Under the pieces are notes generated by a model that had not been told where the DNA came from, did not search any database, and was given only the letters and a program-made list of their open reading frames with translations. Shown piece after piece: positions 54,912-64,000 of a stretch of DNA of 64,000 nt. Position 1 is the stretch's first letter. Each line of letters opens with the position of its first letter. Location of the stretch: the NCBI GenBank assembly GCA_022447665.1, contig JAKVAQ010000015.1, positions 93,925 to 157,924 on the forward strand. The letters run 5' to 3'. Position numbers and translations under genes: made by a program. This DNA comes from Crocinitomicaceae bacterium. GTDB taxonomy: Bacteria; Bacteroidota; Bacteroidia; Flavobacteriales_D; Crocinitomicaceae.

Positions 54912-57900
54912 TTTTGAGAATACGAAATAGCTTTTTAGGTAAAGTAACAAGTTTTGTGCTTATTGGTGCAATTCTTTTAACGCTTAACCCTACCTATACT
55001 TTTGCTTTAACCGGAGGTCCCGCACAGCCAGAATTCAATTCCTTTACACCTATTGGAACTTCTGATATGGTGGACCTTTCGTCGGGGGACTTTTCATACA
55101 ATATCCCATTGATGGATGTAGGTGGATTTCCGATCAATTTGGCGTATAATTCTGGAGTCACTATGGATCAAGAAGCTTCTTGGGTAGGTCTAGGTTGGAA
55201 TCTTTCTATAGGACAAATTAACCGTCAAATGAGAGGCTTACCTGATGATTTTGATGGTGATGAAATTCAATACGAAAAGAATCAAAAGCCAAACACAACA
55301 ATTGGTGCCGATTTCACAATTAATCCGGCATTATTTGGATTGGATGCGGATGTTTTTAACACAGGAATGGACATTAATTATAACACTTACAATGGTGTTA
55401 CAATTGCACATTCTTTTGGTGCTTCTTTTAAAATAAATGAAAGTTTGTCACTAGGTTTTGGTGTTAAGTCATCACCAGACGGCTTATCGGTTAATCCAAA
55501 CGTTAACTTCAAAGCAAAAACTAAAACAGAAAAAAACAGAAATGCCTCACTTAAATCCTCTGTAGGTTTAAGTTACAATTCGCGTAAGGGACTTGGGGCT
55601 TTGACGTTTGAAGCAGAAGCGTCAGCCGGTGTACAAAGCAATAAAGAGAATTCAAAACTAAAATCAGTTGGTGGTCAGCATTCGGTTGGTTCTACTGTTT
55701 CATACGTTAATAATACTTACACGCCATCTGTTCAAGATGGTATGGATAACTATTCATTTACTTTTAACGCTTCAACAGGACTTGAGTTTTTCGGAGCTGA
55801 GGGTCAAGGAGAAATAACAGCTTATAGTTCTACTTCTAAATATTCTGAATCCGCAAAAAATAACATAGAGAAGGGTTATGGTTATGATAACAATCATTTA
55901 GCGACTAAATATGATGTCAAAGACTTTAACAGAGAGAAAGACGGGAACTTTTCAGTGAATAGCACGAATTTACCTCTTACTAATTTTACCTATGACATAT
56001 ATAGTGTTCAGGGGCAGGGAGTATCAGGCATGTTTAGACCTTTTCGCTCTCAAATTGGATATGTGAATGATAATTTTGTATCTAACATTGGTGTCGGTGC
56101 TACTGGTGGAGCCGAATTTGGAGGTGGTAGTGCATTTCATGCCGGTTTGGATATCGAAGTATCCGAATCTTATTCTTATTCTGGAGTATGGGAGGATGAT
56201 AATAATGCAATTTCAACCATGGAATCCGAATCTACACCAGACCAGGTAGACTATGAAGAGGTCTTTTACAAGAATGTAGGCGACCTTTCGGTAGATGAGG
56301 AATACGAGGATTTATACGGAATTGAAAATGGACTAGGTGGTTTCAGACCAGTACGTGTGAAAATGGCTGGGTCAGAGTTTGCGAGAACTCTTGAGGATGA
56401 TTACGAGATTAAAGTAGGCTTAACTTCTCCATCCATTTCAGAAGGCTATTTAGATCATGCTATGCCAACAGATGGAGTAAAAAGAGATCAAAGAGTAAAA
56501 AGAAATCAAACTATTCAAAAGTTAACTAAGCAAGAAATAGTTGACGCTAGTGGAGATGGTGTTGTTATTCCGGGCTTTGAAGTAAACTCTAATGCAGAAC
56601 CTCACCATACTGCAGGTTTCATTGTTACAAGAAATGATGGTGCCAGGTATACTTACGGTAAAGCACTATACAATACGACAAAAAGGGAAGTCACTTTCTC
56701 TGTAAACGGTTCAACAGCTGATTGTGAGACCGGACTTGTTACCTACTCTTCTAGTGACAACTCGGTTGCAAATGGAAACGGTGACAAATATTTTGATCGA
56801 ATTACTACGCCAGCTTATGCACATACGTATTTATTAACCTCTTTAGTTTCTTCGGATTACTCAGATATCAATAACGATGGTTTGACTGCAGATGACCTAG
56901 GAAGTTATACGAAGTTTGAATACAATAATAAGTCGAATTATTCTTGGAGAGTGCCATTTAATAGTAACTCGGCGAATTTCAACGAAGGCTTGAAGACAGA
57001 CCCAGATGATGACAAAGGATCTTATGTTTATGGAGAGAAAGAAATGCAGTATATAAGAAAAATAGAGACAAAAACTCATGTTGCCACATTTACAATATCA
57101 AAGAGAGACGATGCACGTGGTGTAGGAGGAGAAAATGGCGGAGCTTCAGGCGGTGCCTATTCTTATAAACTTGATAAAATATCATTGTATTCTATTGGTG
57201 AGTTTTATGATGCTAGTGGTGCAATTGTAGGAGGCGGGACAGATGCCGAAAATAATATTACGACCACTGCAACACCAATCAAAGAAGTTCACTTTGAATA
57301 TGATTATTCTCTATGTCCTGGTGTCGATAATAATGAAAATTCAGGTACGGATGATGGAAAGCTAACACTTAAGTCAATGTATTTCACTTATAGAAATTCA
57401 GAAATGGGCAAATACTCTCCTTATGATTTTACCTATTCATCTTCTAATCCTTTTTATAACTTAAAAGGATATGATTATTGGGGGAACTATAAAGAAAATC
57501 CGAATACTGATTGTGGAGTTATTGATGATATTTCTGCACCAGAGTTCATGTATACAGATCAGGATGGATCAACTACTAACGCAGATATGAGTGCATGGAG
57601 TCTTGAAAAGATTGATTTACCATCTGGTGGAACCATTCAAGTGACATATGAGGCAGATGACTATGCCTACGTTCAGGATAAGGAAGCTATGCGAATGGTT
57701 AAAGTGGTTGGAGCAGGTGATACATCAGATCCTACCGGTGAGGTATTTGAACCCGATGCTGCGGATGATGATGCGACACTTTACAAAAAGGGAACTAATT
57801 CTTACGAAGCAGAGTATTTGTATGTAGAAATCCCGAGTTCAGATACTGAAACCGACAACGCAACAGAATTTTACGAAAACTATTTAAAACAGATTTACGA

Positions 57901-60544
57901 TGATCAAAAAGGCTTAATGCAATTTAGGTTCTTTACCAACATGACGCTAGATGGTGGTAGAGATTTGATTGCTTGGACAGCCGAAGATTTTGAGTATGTC
58001 TCGGGTTACGCTGAGTTGGATCCATCTAGCGAAGTAGATTACTTTGAAATTTCAGGTACAAAATATGGATCTATCCCAATCAAACAAGTTGATATGGAGG
58101 GCGGCGTTGCAAGTGGAACCAATGTAAATCCTATTTCCAAAGCATCTTGGCATTTTGCAAGAAAATATCTTGGTCGTTTTGCTTACGGGCTAAGTGGTGT
58201 TGATGAAGGAGAGAGTGTTGAAGGAATTATCTATCAATTAACTGGAGCATCTTTAGTAAATAACCTAATTGAAATATTCCAGGGACCTAATGGAGCATTA
58301 AGATCGAAAAATGTAGGTCGAAGATTTATTAAAGAAAAATCTTGGGTGCGTTTGATGGAACCTACAGGTTTCAAAAAAGGAGGAGGATGCCGTGTTCAAC
58401 AAATCATTATGACCGATGAGTGGGCGCAAATGAACTCTGATGACGCAGCCGTGGTAACAGATGATATTCGTGATCAAAAATATGGTCAGCAATACATCTA
58501 CACTTCAGCAGATGGTTCAAAATCAAGTGGTGTGGCTACATATGAGCCTGTTGGAGCTAAGGATAATCCTTTTGTTCAACCGGTTTTTGTAAATGAAAAA
58601 CGACTTTTAGCTCCTGATGAGGAAAACTACATGGAAAAACCTTTTGGTGAATCATTTTTCCCATCACCTACAGTGACATATGGTAGAGTAGAAGTTAAAA
58701 ATCTAGAAAGAATTGATGACAATGGAACCCCAGGAACAACTGCTGATGACATAAGATTGACACGACATGCTACGGGTTCTGTGGTGACTGAATTTTATAC
58801 TTCAAAAGATTATCCTACAAGAACCGATCAAACTAGAATTGTAGTGGAGGAAGATGATAATTCTTTACTCGCAGGACTGTTGAATATTAATGTTAAGAAT
58901 CATATAACACTCTCACAAGGCTACACAGTGGTTCTTAATGATATGAATGGTAAAATGAAGAGTCAACGCGTTTACGCTGAAGGAGCAGAGGGAGTGAGTG
59001 ACTATATTTCAGGTGTAGATTACGTCTATGATGGTTTTTCTTTTGAAGATGGAGATGGTCCTTCAGAACCTTCAGGGTTGATAGTTGATGACTATGGAGA
59101 CATAAACAATAAGGTAATGGCGCTTTTCCCTGATGGAACTCTAAATGAACATACTTTAGGTATCGAAGTTGATGTTATCAACGATTTTAGAGAAATGTAT
59201 TCGGAATCTACCACTGTTGGAGTGAACACTAACGTAGCCACTTTCTTTATCGGAATTATTCCTGGAATTGTTCCTGTTCCGTTCCCAGATTATAATCATC
59301 ACGAAGATTTGTTGAGAATGGTATCTACCACTAAGGTTGTAAACACTTTTGGAGTACTAAGAGAAACTGTGGCTCACGATGTTGGGGCTTCTGTGAAAAC
59401 AAGAAATCTAGTTTGGGACGCTGCAACTGGCGAAGTCTTAATCACACAAACAGTAAATGAATACGGAGACAAGTATTATTCTATGAATTATCCGGCTCAT
59501 TGGTATTATTCTGGAATGGGACTAGCATCTACAAATGCAAACCTTGAAGTTAATATCAACGGAACTTCCGGTAACTATAGTATAGGTTCTTATACGGTAG
59601 ATGAGGATGATTTCTTAGAAAACGGTGATGAGGTATTAGTAACTACGGTTTCTTCAGGTGCTGTTCAGCGTTGTTGGGTGGAAGATGTAACATCTTCAAA
59701 CTTTGACTTGACGGATGAAACAGGAACTTCAGTGACATTAACTGGTGGTCATACAATGAAAGTACTGCGTTCTGGAAAGAGAAATATTCAAAGTACTCAG
59801 ATGGCTAGTGTTGTTTTAATGGATAACCCTGTTGATTTAATGCAAAATTTAGGAGACATTGATAGTGATGGTGAAGATGAATATAAATTATACAGTGGTT
59901 TTCTTGAGGTTGCTGATTGGGATGACGGTAGAATCGTAAATGCTGGTGCTGTTGAATTTCAAGATGAATGGCCTCTCTTGTGTGAATGCGGATTAGACTC
60001 CTTGGATAATTACAATGATTACTTATTCAATAAAAAAGGAATTTGGAGAGCAAAACGATCTCATCTATACTTAACTGGTCGTAAACAAAGTACTGTTAAT
60101 CCAGATCCAAGAAATGATGGATTCTATGAGAGTTTCTCCCCTTTCTACTATGTGAACGCGTTCGGAAATTGGGGTATTGATTATTCGAATTGGACCTTTA
60201 CTTCGCAGGTAACTAAGTTCAATACTCATGGTTTTGAAATTGAAAATCAAGATGCCTTAGAACGTTATTCGGCAGCGTTATATGGATATAATTTCAAATT
60301 TCCATTGGCCGTAGGAGCAAATACCAGCTACGCCGAAATTGCATACGACGGTTTAGAAGACTACGCTTTCGGAGGTTGTGATGAAAATCAACATTTTGGT
60401 TTTAAAGAAGAAGTAGCAGGTGATCCAGATGTTTCAGTATCTGATGTAAAAGCACATACCGGAAACTTCAGTTTAAAAGTCGCGGCTAACCAATCATTTA
60501 CTAAAACTTATCATGTAGCCTGTCCTGATCCGGCGGCGCCATAA
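54908..60544 (+). CDS. RHS/SpvB-like giant secreted shell protein
   Basis: An 1878-residue protein with an N-terminal signal/anchor segment (residues 12-33). The next ~80 residues read PEFNSFTPIGTSDMVDLSSG, FSYNIPLMDVGGFPINLAYN, DQEASWVGLGWNLSIGQINR. This is the opening of the SpvB/TcaC/RHS-type shell proteins widespread in Bacteroidota. The rest is beta-strand-rich and Asn/Asp/Tyr-rich with many Y-D and G-D repeats, as in RHS cocoon proteins. The C-terminus (DVKAHTGNFSLKVAANQSFT, then CPDPAAP) looks like the point where relatives continue into the domain found in the next gene. Such proteins build hollow shells around toxic or adhesive tips (family knowledge). Confidence 0.8.
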   Translation: MILRIRNSFLGKVTSFVLIGAILLTLNPTYTFALTGGPAQPEFNSFTPIGTSDMVDLSSGDFSYNIPLMDVGGFPINLAYNSGVTMDQEASWVGLGWNLSIGQINRQMRGLPDDFDGDEIQYEKNQKPNTTIGADFTINPALFGLDADVFNTGMDINYNTYNGVTIAHSFGASFKINESLSLGFGVKSSPDGLSVNPNVNFKAKTKTEKNRNASLKSSVGLSYNSRKGLGALTFEAEASAGVQSNKENSKLKSVGGQHSVGSTVSYVNNTYTPSVQDGMDNYSFTFNASTGLEFFGAEGQGEITAYSSTSKYSESAKNNIEKGYGYDNNHLATKYDVKDFNREKDGNFSVNSTNLPLTNFTYDIYSVQGQGVSGMFRPFRSQIGYVNDNFVSNIGVGATGGAEFGGGSAFHAGLDIEVSESYSYSGVWEDDNNAISTMESESTPDQVDYEEVFYKNVGDLSVDEEYEDLYGIENGLGGFRPVRVKMAGSEFARTLEDDYEIKVGLTSPSISEGYLDHAMPTDGVKRDQRVKRNQTIQKLTKQEIVDASGDGVVIPGFEVNSNAEPHHTAGFIVTRNDGARYTYGKALYNTTKREVTFSVNGSTADCETGLVTYSSSDNSVANGNGDKYFDRITTPAYAHTYLLTSLVSSDYSDINNDGLTADDLGSYTKFEYNNKSNYSWRVPFNSNSANFNEGLKTDPDDDKGSYVYGEKEMQYIRKIETKTHVATFTISKRDDARGVGGENGGASGGAYSYKLDKISLYSIGEFYDASGAIVGGGTDAENNITTTATPIKEVHFEYDYSLCPGVDNNENSGTDDGKLTLKSMYFTYRNSEMGKYSPYDFTYSSSNPFYNLKGYDYWGNYKENPNTDCGVIDDISAPEFMYTDQDGSTTNADMSAWSLEKIDLPSGGTIQVTYEADDYAYVQDKEAMRMVKVVGAGDTSDPTGEVFEPDAADDDATLYKKGTNSYEAEYLYVEIPSSDTETDNATEFYENYLKQIYDDQKGLMQFRFFTNMTLDGGRDLIAWTAEDFEYVSGYAELDPSSEVDYFEISGTKYGSIPIKQVDMEGGVASGTNVNPISKASWHFARKYLGRFAYGLSGVDEGESVEGIIYQLTGASLVNNLIEIFQGPNGALRSKNVGRRFIKEKSWVRLMEPTGFKKGGGCRVQQIIMTDEWAQMNSDDAAVVTDDIRDQKYGQQYIYTSADGSKSSGVATYEPVGAKDNPFVQPVFVNEKRLLAPDEENYMEKPFGESFFPSPTVTYGRVEVKNLERIDDNGTPGTTADDIRLTRHATGSVVTEFYTSKDYPTRTDQTRIVVEEDDNSLLAGLLNINVKNHITLSQGYTVVLNDMNGKMKSQRVYAEGAEGVSDYISGVDYVYDGFSFEDGDGPSEPSGLIVDDYGDINNKVMALFPDGTLNEHTLGIEVDVINDFREMYSESTTVGVNTNVATFFIGIIPGIVPVPFPDYNHHEDLLRMVSTTKVVNTFGVLRETVAHDVGASVKTRNLVWDAATGEVLITQTVNEYGDKYYSMNYPAHWYYSGMGLASTNANLEVNINGTSGNYSIGSYTVDEDDFLENGDEVLVTTVSSGAVQRCWVEDVTSSNFDLTDETGTSVTLTGGHTMKVLRSGKRNIQSTQMASVVLMDNPVDLMQNLGDIDSDGEDEYKLYSGFLEVADWDDGRIVNAGAVEFQDEWPLLCECGLDSLDNYNDYLFNKKGIWRAKRSHLYLTGRKQSTVNPDPRNDGFYESFSPFYYVNAFGNWGIDYSNWTFTSQVTKFNTHGFEIENQDALERYSAALYGYNFKFPLAVGANTSYAEIAYDGLEDYAFGGCDENQHFGFKEEVAGDPDVSVSDVKAHTGNFSLKVAANQSFTKTYHVACPDPAAP

Positions 60545-60554
60545 AAAAATTAAG

Positions 60555-62006
60555 ATGAAAAATTTATTAAAAATTTTACTGCTCGCTTGGAGTATTAATT
60601 TTACCTATGCTTATGCGGGTTCATGTTCGCAAGTTGATTGGCATGTTTATATAGATGACCATAAAGCTAACATAGCTCAAGATATAGACTTTAATTTATA
60701 TAAAGTTTCTTCACCATTGGCATTAACTACTCTTACAGTTAATATTGACTTTGGGGATGGATCATCACCAGTCTTATTACCTTCTTCCGGTGCAATTGTA
60801 ACTCATAGTTATTCTGCAGCAGGTTTTTATAATTTAACTGTCATGGCAACTAATGCAGATGGGTGCGAAGAGGTGAAATCATATCAAATAGTTGTAAATG
60901 ATAATTCTTGTTTGGCTGAGTCTACAAATTTACTTCCTGGGTCTGATCCAACTAGACCTTGCCATGATGATTTGGAAACATATTCGGTTGATGCTCCGCC
61001 GGCACCTTTCACCGTTGTTAAATATATATGGAATATGGGCGATGGAACGTTTATTAATTCCACAAGCTCGTCAATAAATTACGCATACCTTAAAGGCGGT
61101 ACTTATTCAAGATCTGTTGTGATTCATATGTTAAATGGTTCTTCAGAAGATTGTTATTTCCTTGTTGAAGCGGGTTTCCCTCAAACAGTTCCTGGGACAA
61201 GTTCTACAGATATGCTTTTTGAGGTTTTAGAATTGAATCCTTCTTTTACGATCTCTCCTTTTCCAATAGATCCGGGCGAAGATCCAGATTTTACGTACAC
61301 CGGTTATTCTTGGCCCTATAATTATGAACCTGGATGGCCTCGTTACGTTTTTTTGAAGAATGATGTTTTAGTTGGTTCGGAAGCCTTACAACCTTCTACT
61401 GGATCGAGTTTCTATGATGAAATTAATATCCTTGAGGGAATCTACTGTTATAAATTCGTTTTGTATGGCTTGCAACAGACTTGTCAAACAGAGTATGAGA
61501 AGTGTGTCTATGTTTCTAACACACCCTGCGACACTTGTAATTCTTTCAAACCAATAGTTGGAAAGCGATATTGGATTTCGGCTTGGGTGCAAGTTGAAGA
61601 GCCAAATCAAGTGCAAAGTTATAATGATGTTTCTATTGATGTAGATTTTACGGGCTCGGGCAGTGCTACTGTTACTTTGTCACCTGAAGGTGAAATAATT
61701 GATGGCTGGCAAAGAATAGCTGGAGATTTTACAATTCCAACTGGAACATATGACCTTGACCTAACATTTAATGCCGGTGGTTACGCAACATATTTTGACG
61801 ATATAAGAATTCACCCGTTCAATTCATCCATGAAATCGTATGTATATGATGGGGAAACATTCTGGTTAACTGCGGAGCTTGATGACAATAATTACGCAAC
61901 TTTCTATGAGTACGATCAAGAGGGTGGTTTAATTAGAATCAAGAAAGAAACTGCCCGTGGAATTGTTACAATCCAAGAAACACGTTCCGGTACAATTAAA
62001 GAGTAA
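60555..62006 (+). CDS. Secreted PKD-domain protein carrying an RHS-shell-type C-terminal part
   Basis: A 483-residue protein with signal peptide MKNLLKILLLAWSINFTYAY. Two PKD domains are seen at about 45-120 (NIDFGDGSSPVLL, GFYNLTVMATNADG) and 155-210 (YIWNMGDGTF). The C-terminal ~155 residues read SFKPIVGKRYWISAWVQVEE, DGWQRIAGDFTIPTG, FDDIRIHPFNSSMKSYVYD and DQEGGLIRIKKETARGIVTI. From memory this is the block that ends the giant RHS-shell proteins of other Bacteroidota, so it seems a detached C-terminus of the upstream gene, 10 bases away. Confidence 0.8.
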   Translation: MKNLLKILLLAWSINFTYAYAGSCSQVDWHVYIDDHKANIAQDIDFNLYKVSSPLALTTLTVNIDFGDGSSPVLLPSSGAIVTHSYSAAGFYNLTVMATNADGCEEVKSYQIVVNDNSCLAESTNLLPGSDPTRPCHDDLETYSVDAPPAPFTVVKYIWNMGDGTFINSTSSSINYAYLKGGTYSRSVVIHMLNGSSEDCYFLVEAGFPQTVPGTSSTDMLFEVLELNPSFTISPFPIDPGEDPDFTYTGYSWPYNYEPGWPRYVFLKNDVLVGSEALQPSTGSSFYDEINILEGIYCYKFVLYGLQQTCQTEYEKCVYVSNTPCDTCNSFKPIVGKRYWISAWVQVEEPNQVQSYNDVSIDVDFTGSGSATVTLSPEGEIIDGWQRIAGDFTIPTGTYDLDLTFNAGGYATYFDDIRIHPFNSSMKSYVYDGETFWLTAELDDNNYATFYEYDQEGGLIRIKKETARGIVTIQETRSGTIKE

Positions 62007-62011
62007 ATCTT

Positions 62012-62725
62012 ATGTTTAAAAAATTTATTATTCTATTGGTTGTCTCTGCTACTTCCTTTTCAGCTGTTGCCTTATCTGCAAAAAAAGTACTTGAGCAGGT
62101 GCAAGAAAATTATGCTAATTTGAATGCTTTTGAAGCTGATTTAACTTACCAATTGTTTAGAGGACATGATTCAGAAAAAGTAATTGAATCCTTTAATTCT
62201 TTGCATTGTAAAAATGAATCCGGAGAATACAGAAAAGTCAGCAATACAGAATTTATTACAGTATCAAGTTTGGGCGTTTCTGTCCAGGTAAACCATAATG
62301 ATAGGTTGATACTTCTTTCAAATCCTACTAATTCTGATTTGGTTGATGCCAGTCTCAAATCCAGTCTTTCATATTGTAACGATACATATGCGGTTGAGAC
62401 CAAGGAAGGAACAGATGTCACGCTTTTGTTTAATAAAATGGTTCAACTTCCATTTTCAAAAGTTGTTGTTTCGCTTACAAAAGATAATTGGATTAGTTCC
62501 TTAACGCTTTGTTATTCATCAGAACAAAATTTTTCAAAAGACTTTTATCACCAAGATTATGATCAGGTTAAAATGAAAATAACATATGATGATTTTAAAA
62601 CAAAATACAAGGACAAAGAAAGTCTAATTGACGTTTCTAAATACTTAACAATTGTTGATGGAAATTTCCAGACAACAACCCTTTACCAAGATTATAAATT
62701 ATTGGATTACCGTACCCGTAAATAG
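62012..62725 (+). CDS. Secreted protein, possibly LolA-like fold
   Basis: A 237-residue protein with signal peptide MFKKFIILLVVSATSFSAVA. KKVLEQVQENYANLNAFEAD followed by alternating strands (SFNSLHCKNESGEYRKVSNT) resembles the start of LolA-type periplasmic lipoprotein carriers. This is a weak resemblance only. Three further Cys residues may pair. It lies 5 bases after the PKD protein and 7 bases before the RHS gene, which suggests a helper in exporting or assembling the RHS protein (inference). Confidence 0.65.
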   Translation: MFKKFIILLVVSATSFSAVALSAKKVLEQVQENYANLNAFEADLTYQLFRGHDSEKVIESFNSLHCKNESGEYRKVSNTEFITVSSLGVSVQVNHNDRLILLSNPTNSDLVDASLKSSLSYCNDTYAVETKEGTDVTLLFNKMVQLPFSKVVVSLTKDNWISSLTLCYSSEQNFSKDFYHQDYDQVKMKITYDDFKTKYKDKESLIDVSKYLTIVDGNFQTTTLYQDYKLLDYRTRK

Positions 62726-62732
62726 GTCAATT

Positions 62733-64000
62733 ATGAAATTAAATACATCATATTTTTTAGCTTTTTGCTTATTGCTCGTGTCTTCGTTTGCTTATTCAAC
62801 CGAAGAAGGCTATAGTAGCCGTATTACTGGCGATGAAATCACAGTAGGGAGTAGTTTTTATGTCCAGGATGGTAAGTTTTTCGACCTGAGCTCAGGAGAT
62901 TTCGTAGACGATGATCAAAGAATTGAGATTCGTTTTGGGGTAGATGAGCGCGAGTATTACGGAATCATAGGAAACTTCACACTAGAAGTGGGGTTAAAAA
63001 TCACCCCTTTTAACACCTCCGATGTAGCGTTAACAGATGTCTCCACTACCATGTCCATAACCTATACCAGTATAGGTTTAGGAGCAGGAAATGTTGATTT
63101 GGATTTTTATGAAATAGCCGATACGTATAAAGCAAGAATTGAAATAACAAGTTTGAGTTTGGGGACAATTCCGGATAATGTTTACATCGAAGCTATAAGT
63201 AAAGTTGACCGCTATTATCACATAGATGAAGCGTCAGTATCGCATACAATAGATGCTTATTTTATTCCTTATACAATTGCGGGTTATGGAACGAGAAGTC
63301 TTTCCCCAGTATCCACTGTATCATCACCAGGTGAGATTGAGTTCGTTTGGGATTACATAGAAGGAGCAGAAGAATATGAATTGGAGTGGACTTGGGTAGA
63401 TGATTATGACCAATTAGCAGGAGATATAGCTTTCACACTGAATGATTTTGAAAAGAATTGTACCAGAATATTAACCAAGGCGAATACATACAGAGTACCA
63501 ATAGTATTTCATGAGGGCTATGTGTTGTTTAGAGTAAGAGCCGTTGGCCGCTGGACTCAAACAGGTAGTGTAGATTTAACTAAGAATTATTACGGAAAGT
63601 GGAGTACAGGTACAGGCACTTATAATAATGTAGCCGATTATTCTGATAAAGTTCGAATCACCACGAGCCATGAACCTTTGAAGAACTGGCAATACCAAGC
63701 AGTTTATGCCGAGGATGGTAAGAAAAAAGAAATCGTTTCTTACTTTGATGGATCACTTAGAAATCGCCAAACAGTAACTAAGCTTAACTCAAACGACGAA
63801 GCAATAGTTGGAGAAAGCGTTTACGATAATCAAGGGCGAGCAGCCATTCAAATCTTACCAACCCCGGTAGGGAACCCAGCACTGAGATATTACGAGACAT
63901 TAAATCAAAATGCATCGGGCGATGTGTTTACCCATTTAGATTTTGACTGGGACCAATCGGGAGGAACCTGTGGTATCGCGGCAGCACCTATGAGCACCGG
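62733..64000 (+). CDS. Giant RHS-repeat protein, 5' part only (runs off window)
   Basis: 422 residues are visible from ATG 62733 with signal peptide MKLNTSYFLAFCLLLVSSFA. The first ~290 residues are Ig/fibronectin-like. The region from about residue 310 (HEPLKNWQYQAVYAEDGKKK, EIVSYFDGSLRNRQTVTKLN, GESVYDNQGRAAIQILPTPV) is the opening of the large Bacteroidota RHS-repeat proteins (DUF6443-like). The YD repeats and any C-terminal toxin tip would lie beyond 64000. It is last in the visible operon. Confidence 0.85.
   Translation, partial: MKLNTSYFLAFCLLLVSSFAYSTEEGYSSRITGDEITVGSSFYVQDGKFFDLSSGDFVDDDQRIEIRFGVDEREYYGIIGNFTLEVGLKITPFNTSDVALTDVSTTMSITYTSIGLGAGNVDLDFYEIADTYKARIEITSLSLGTIPDNVYIEAISKVDRYYHIDEASVSHTIDAYFIPYTIAGYGTRSLSPVSTVSSPGEIEFVWDYIEGAEEYELEWTWVDDYDQLAGDIAFTLNDFEKNCTRILTKANTYRVPIVFHEGYVLFRVRAVGRWTQTGSVDLTKNYYGKWSTGTGTYNNVADYSDKVRITTSHEPLKNWQYQAVYAEDGKKKEIVSYFDGSLRNRQTVTKLNSNDEAIVGESVYDNQGRAAIQILPTPVGNPALRYYETLNQNASGDVFTHLDFDWDQSGGTCGIAAAPMST

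Overview
The window is AT-rich chromosomal DNA of a member of the Bacteroidota, most likely order Flavobacteriales. Type IX secretion (T9SS) sorting domains, a gliding-motility-type C-terminal domain, DUF5777 and Lacal_2735-type proteins, many lipoproteins with little Shine-Dalgarno signal, and TAnnTTTG (-7) promoter elements all point there. Genus cannot be read from the sequence.

Layout. 1-5030: the 5' part of comEC (minus strand, cut by the window edge), an outer-membrane barrel protein and three unrecognised envelope proteins, then a small structured-RNA motif. 5234-8403: translation operon thrS-infC-rpmI-rplT. 8604-16157: YceI protein, small membrane proteins, a TonB-domain lipoprotein, a membrane J-domain protein and a 1311-residue T9SS-secreted PKD-type protein. 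16278-21723: a LysM/periplasmic-binding-like protein, guaA, a tandem pair of unknown paralogues and a MerR regulator. 21889-27808: pRiA4b ORF-3-like protein, methyltransferase, TraB/GumN protein, alpha/beta hydrolase, two-domain FKBP lipoprotein, queD and a broken hemN. 27863-34795: pdhC and pdhA, cdd, VTC-domain plus DUF4956 pair, recG. 34839-37742: a di-heme cytochrome c, a DUF5777 barrel and a T9SS-exported mono-heme protein, which look like one surface redox module. 37821-48713: pgk-murF, acyl-CoA dehydrogenase, anmK, a Glu/Leu-type dehydrogenase, nhaD, exbB-exbD-tonB-folC.

48790-49380 holds tRNA-Val(TAC) followed by a tandem array in which the 3' end of the tRNA plus a terminator is repeated. 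It has no credible gene.

49428-64000 is the most unusual part. A LuxR/NarL-type response regulator with an altered phosphoacceptor site is divergent from a tightly packed operon of seven secreted proteins. They include a DNRLRE/CBM96-type protein of 1098 residues, an 1878-residue RHS/SpvB-like shell protein, a PKD protein that appears to carry the detached C-terminus of that shell protein, a possibly LolA-like protein, and the start of a giant RHS-repeat protein that leaves the window. The operon looks like a multi-component secreted RHS system whose effector end lies beyond the right edge.

All positions and motifs were read by eye from the sequence. Family names come from recognition of motifs, not from database searches.
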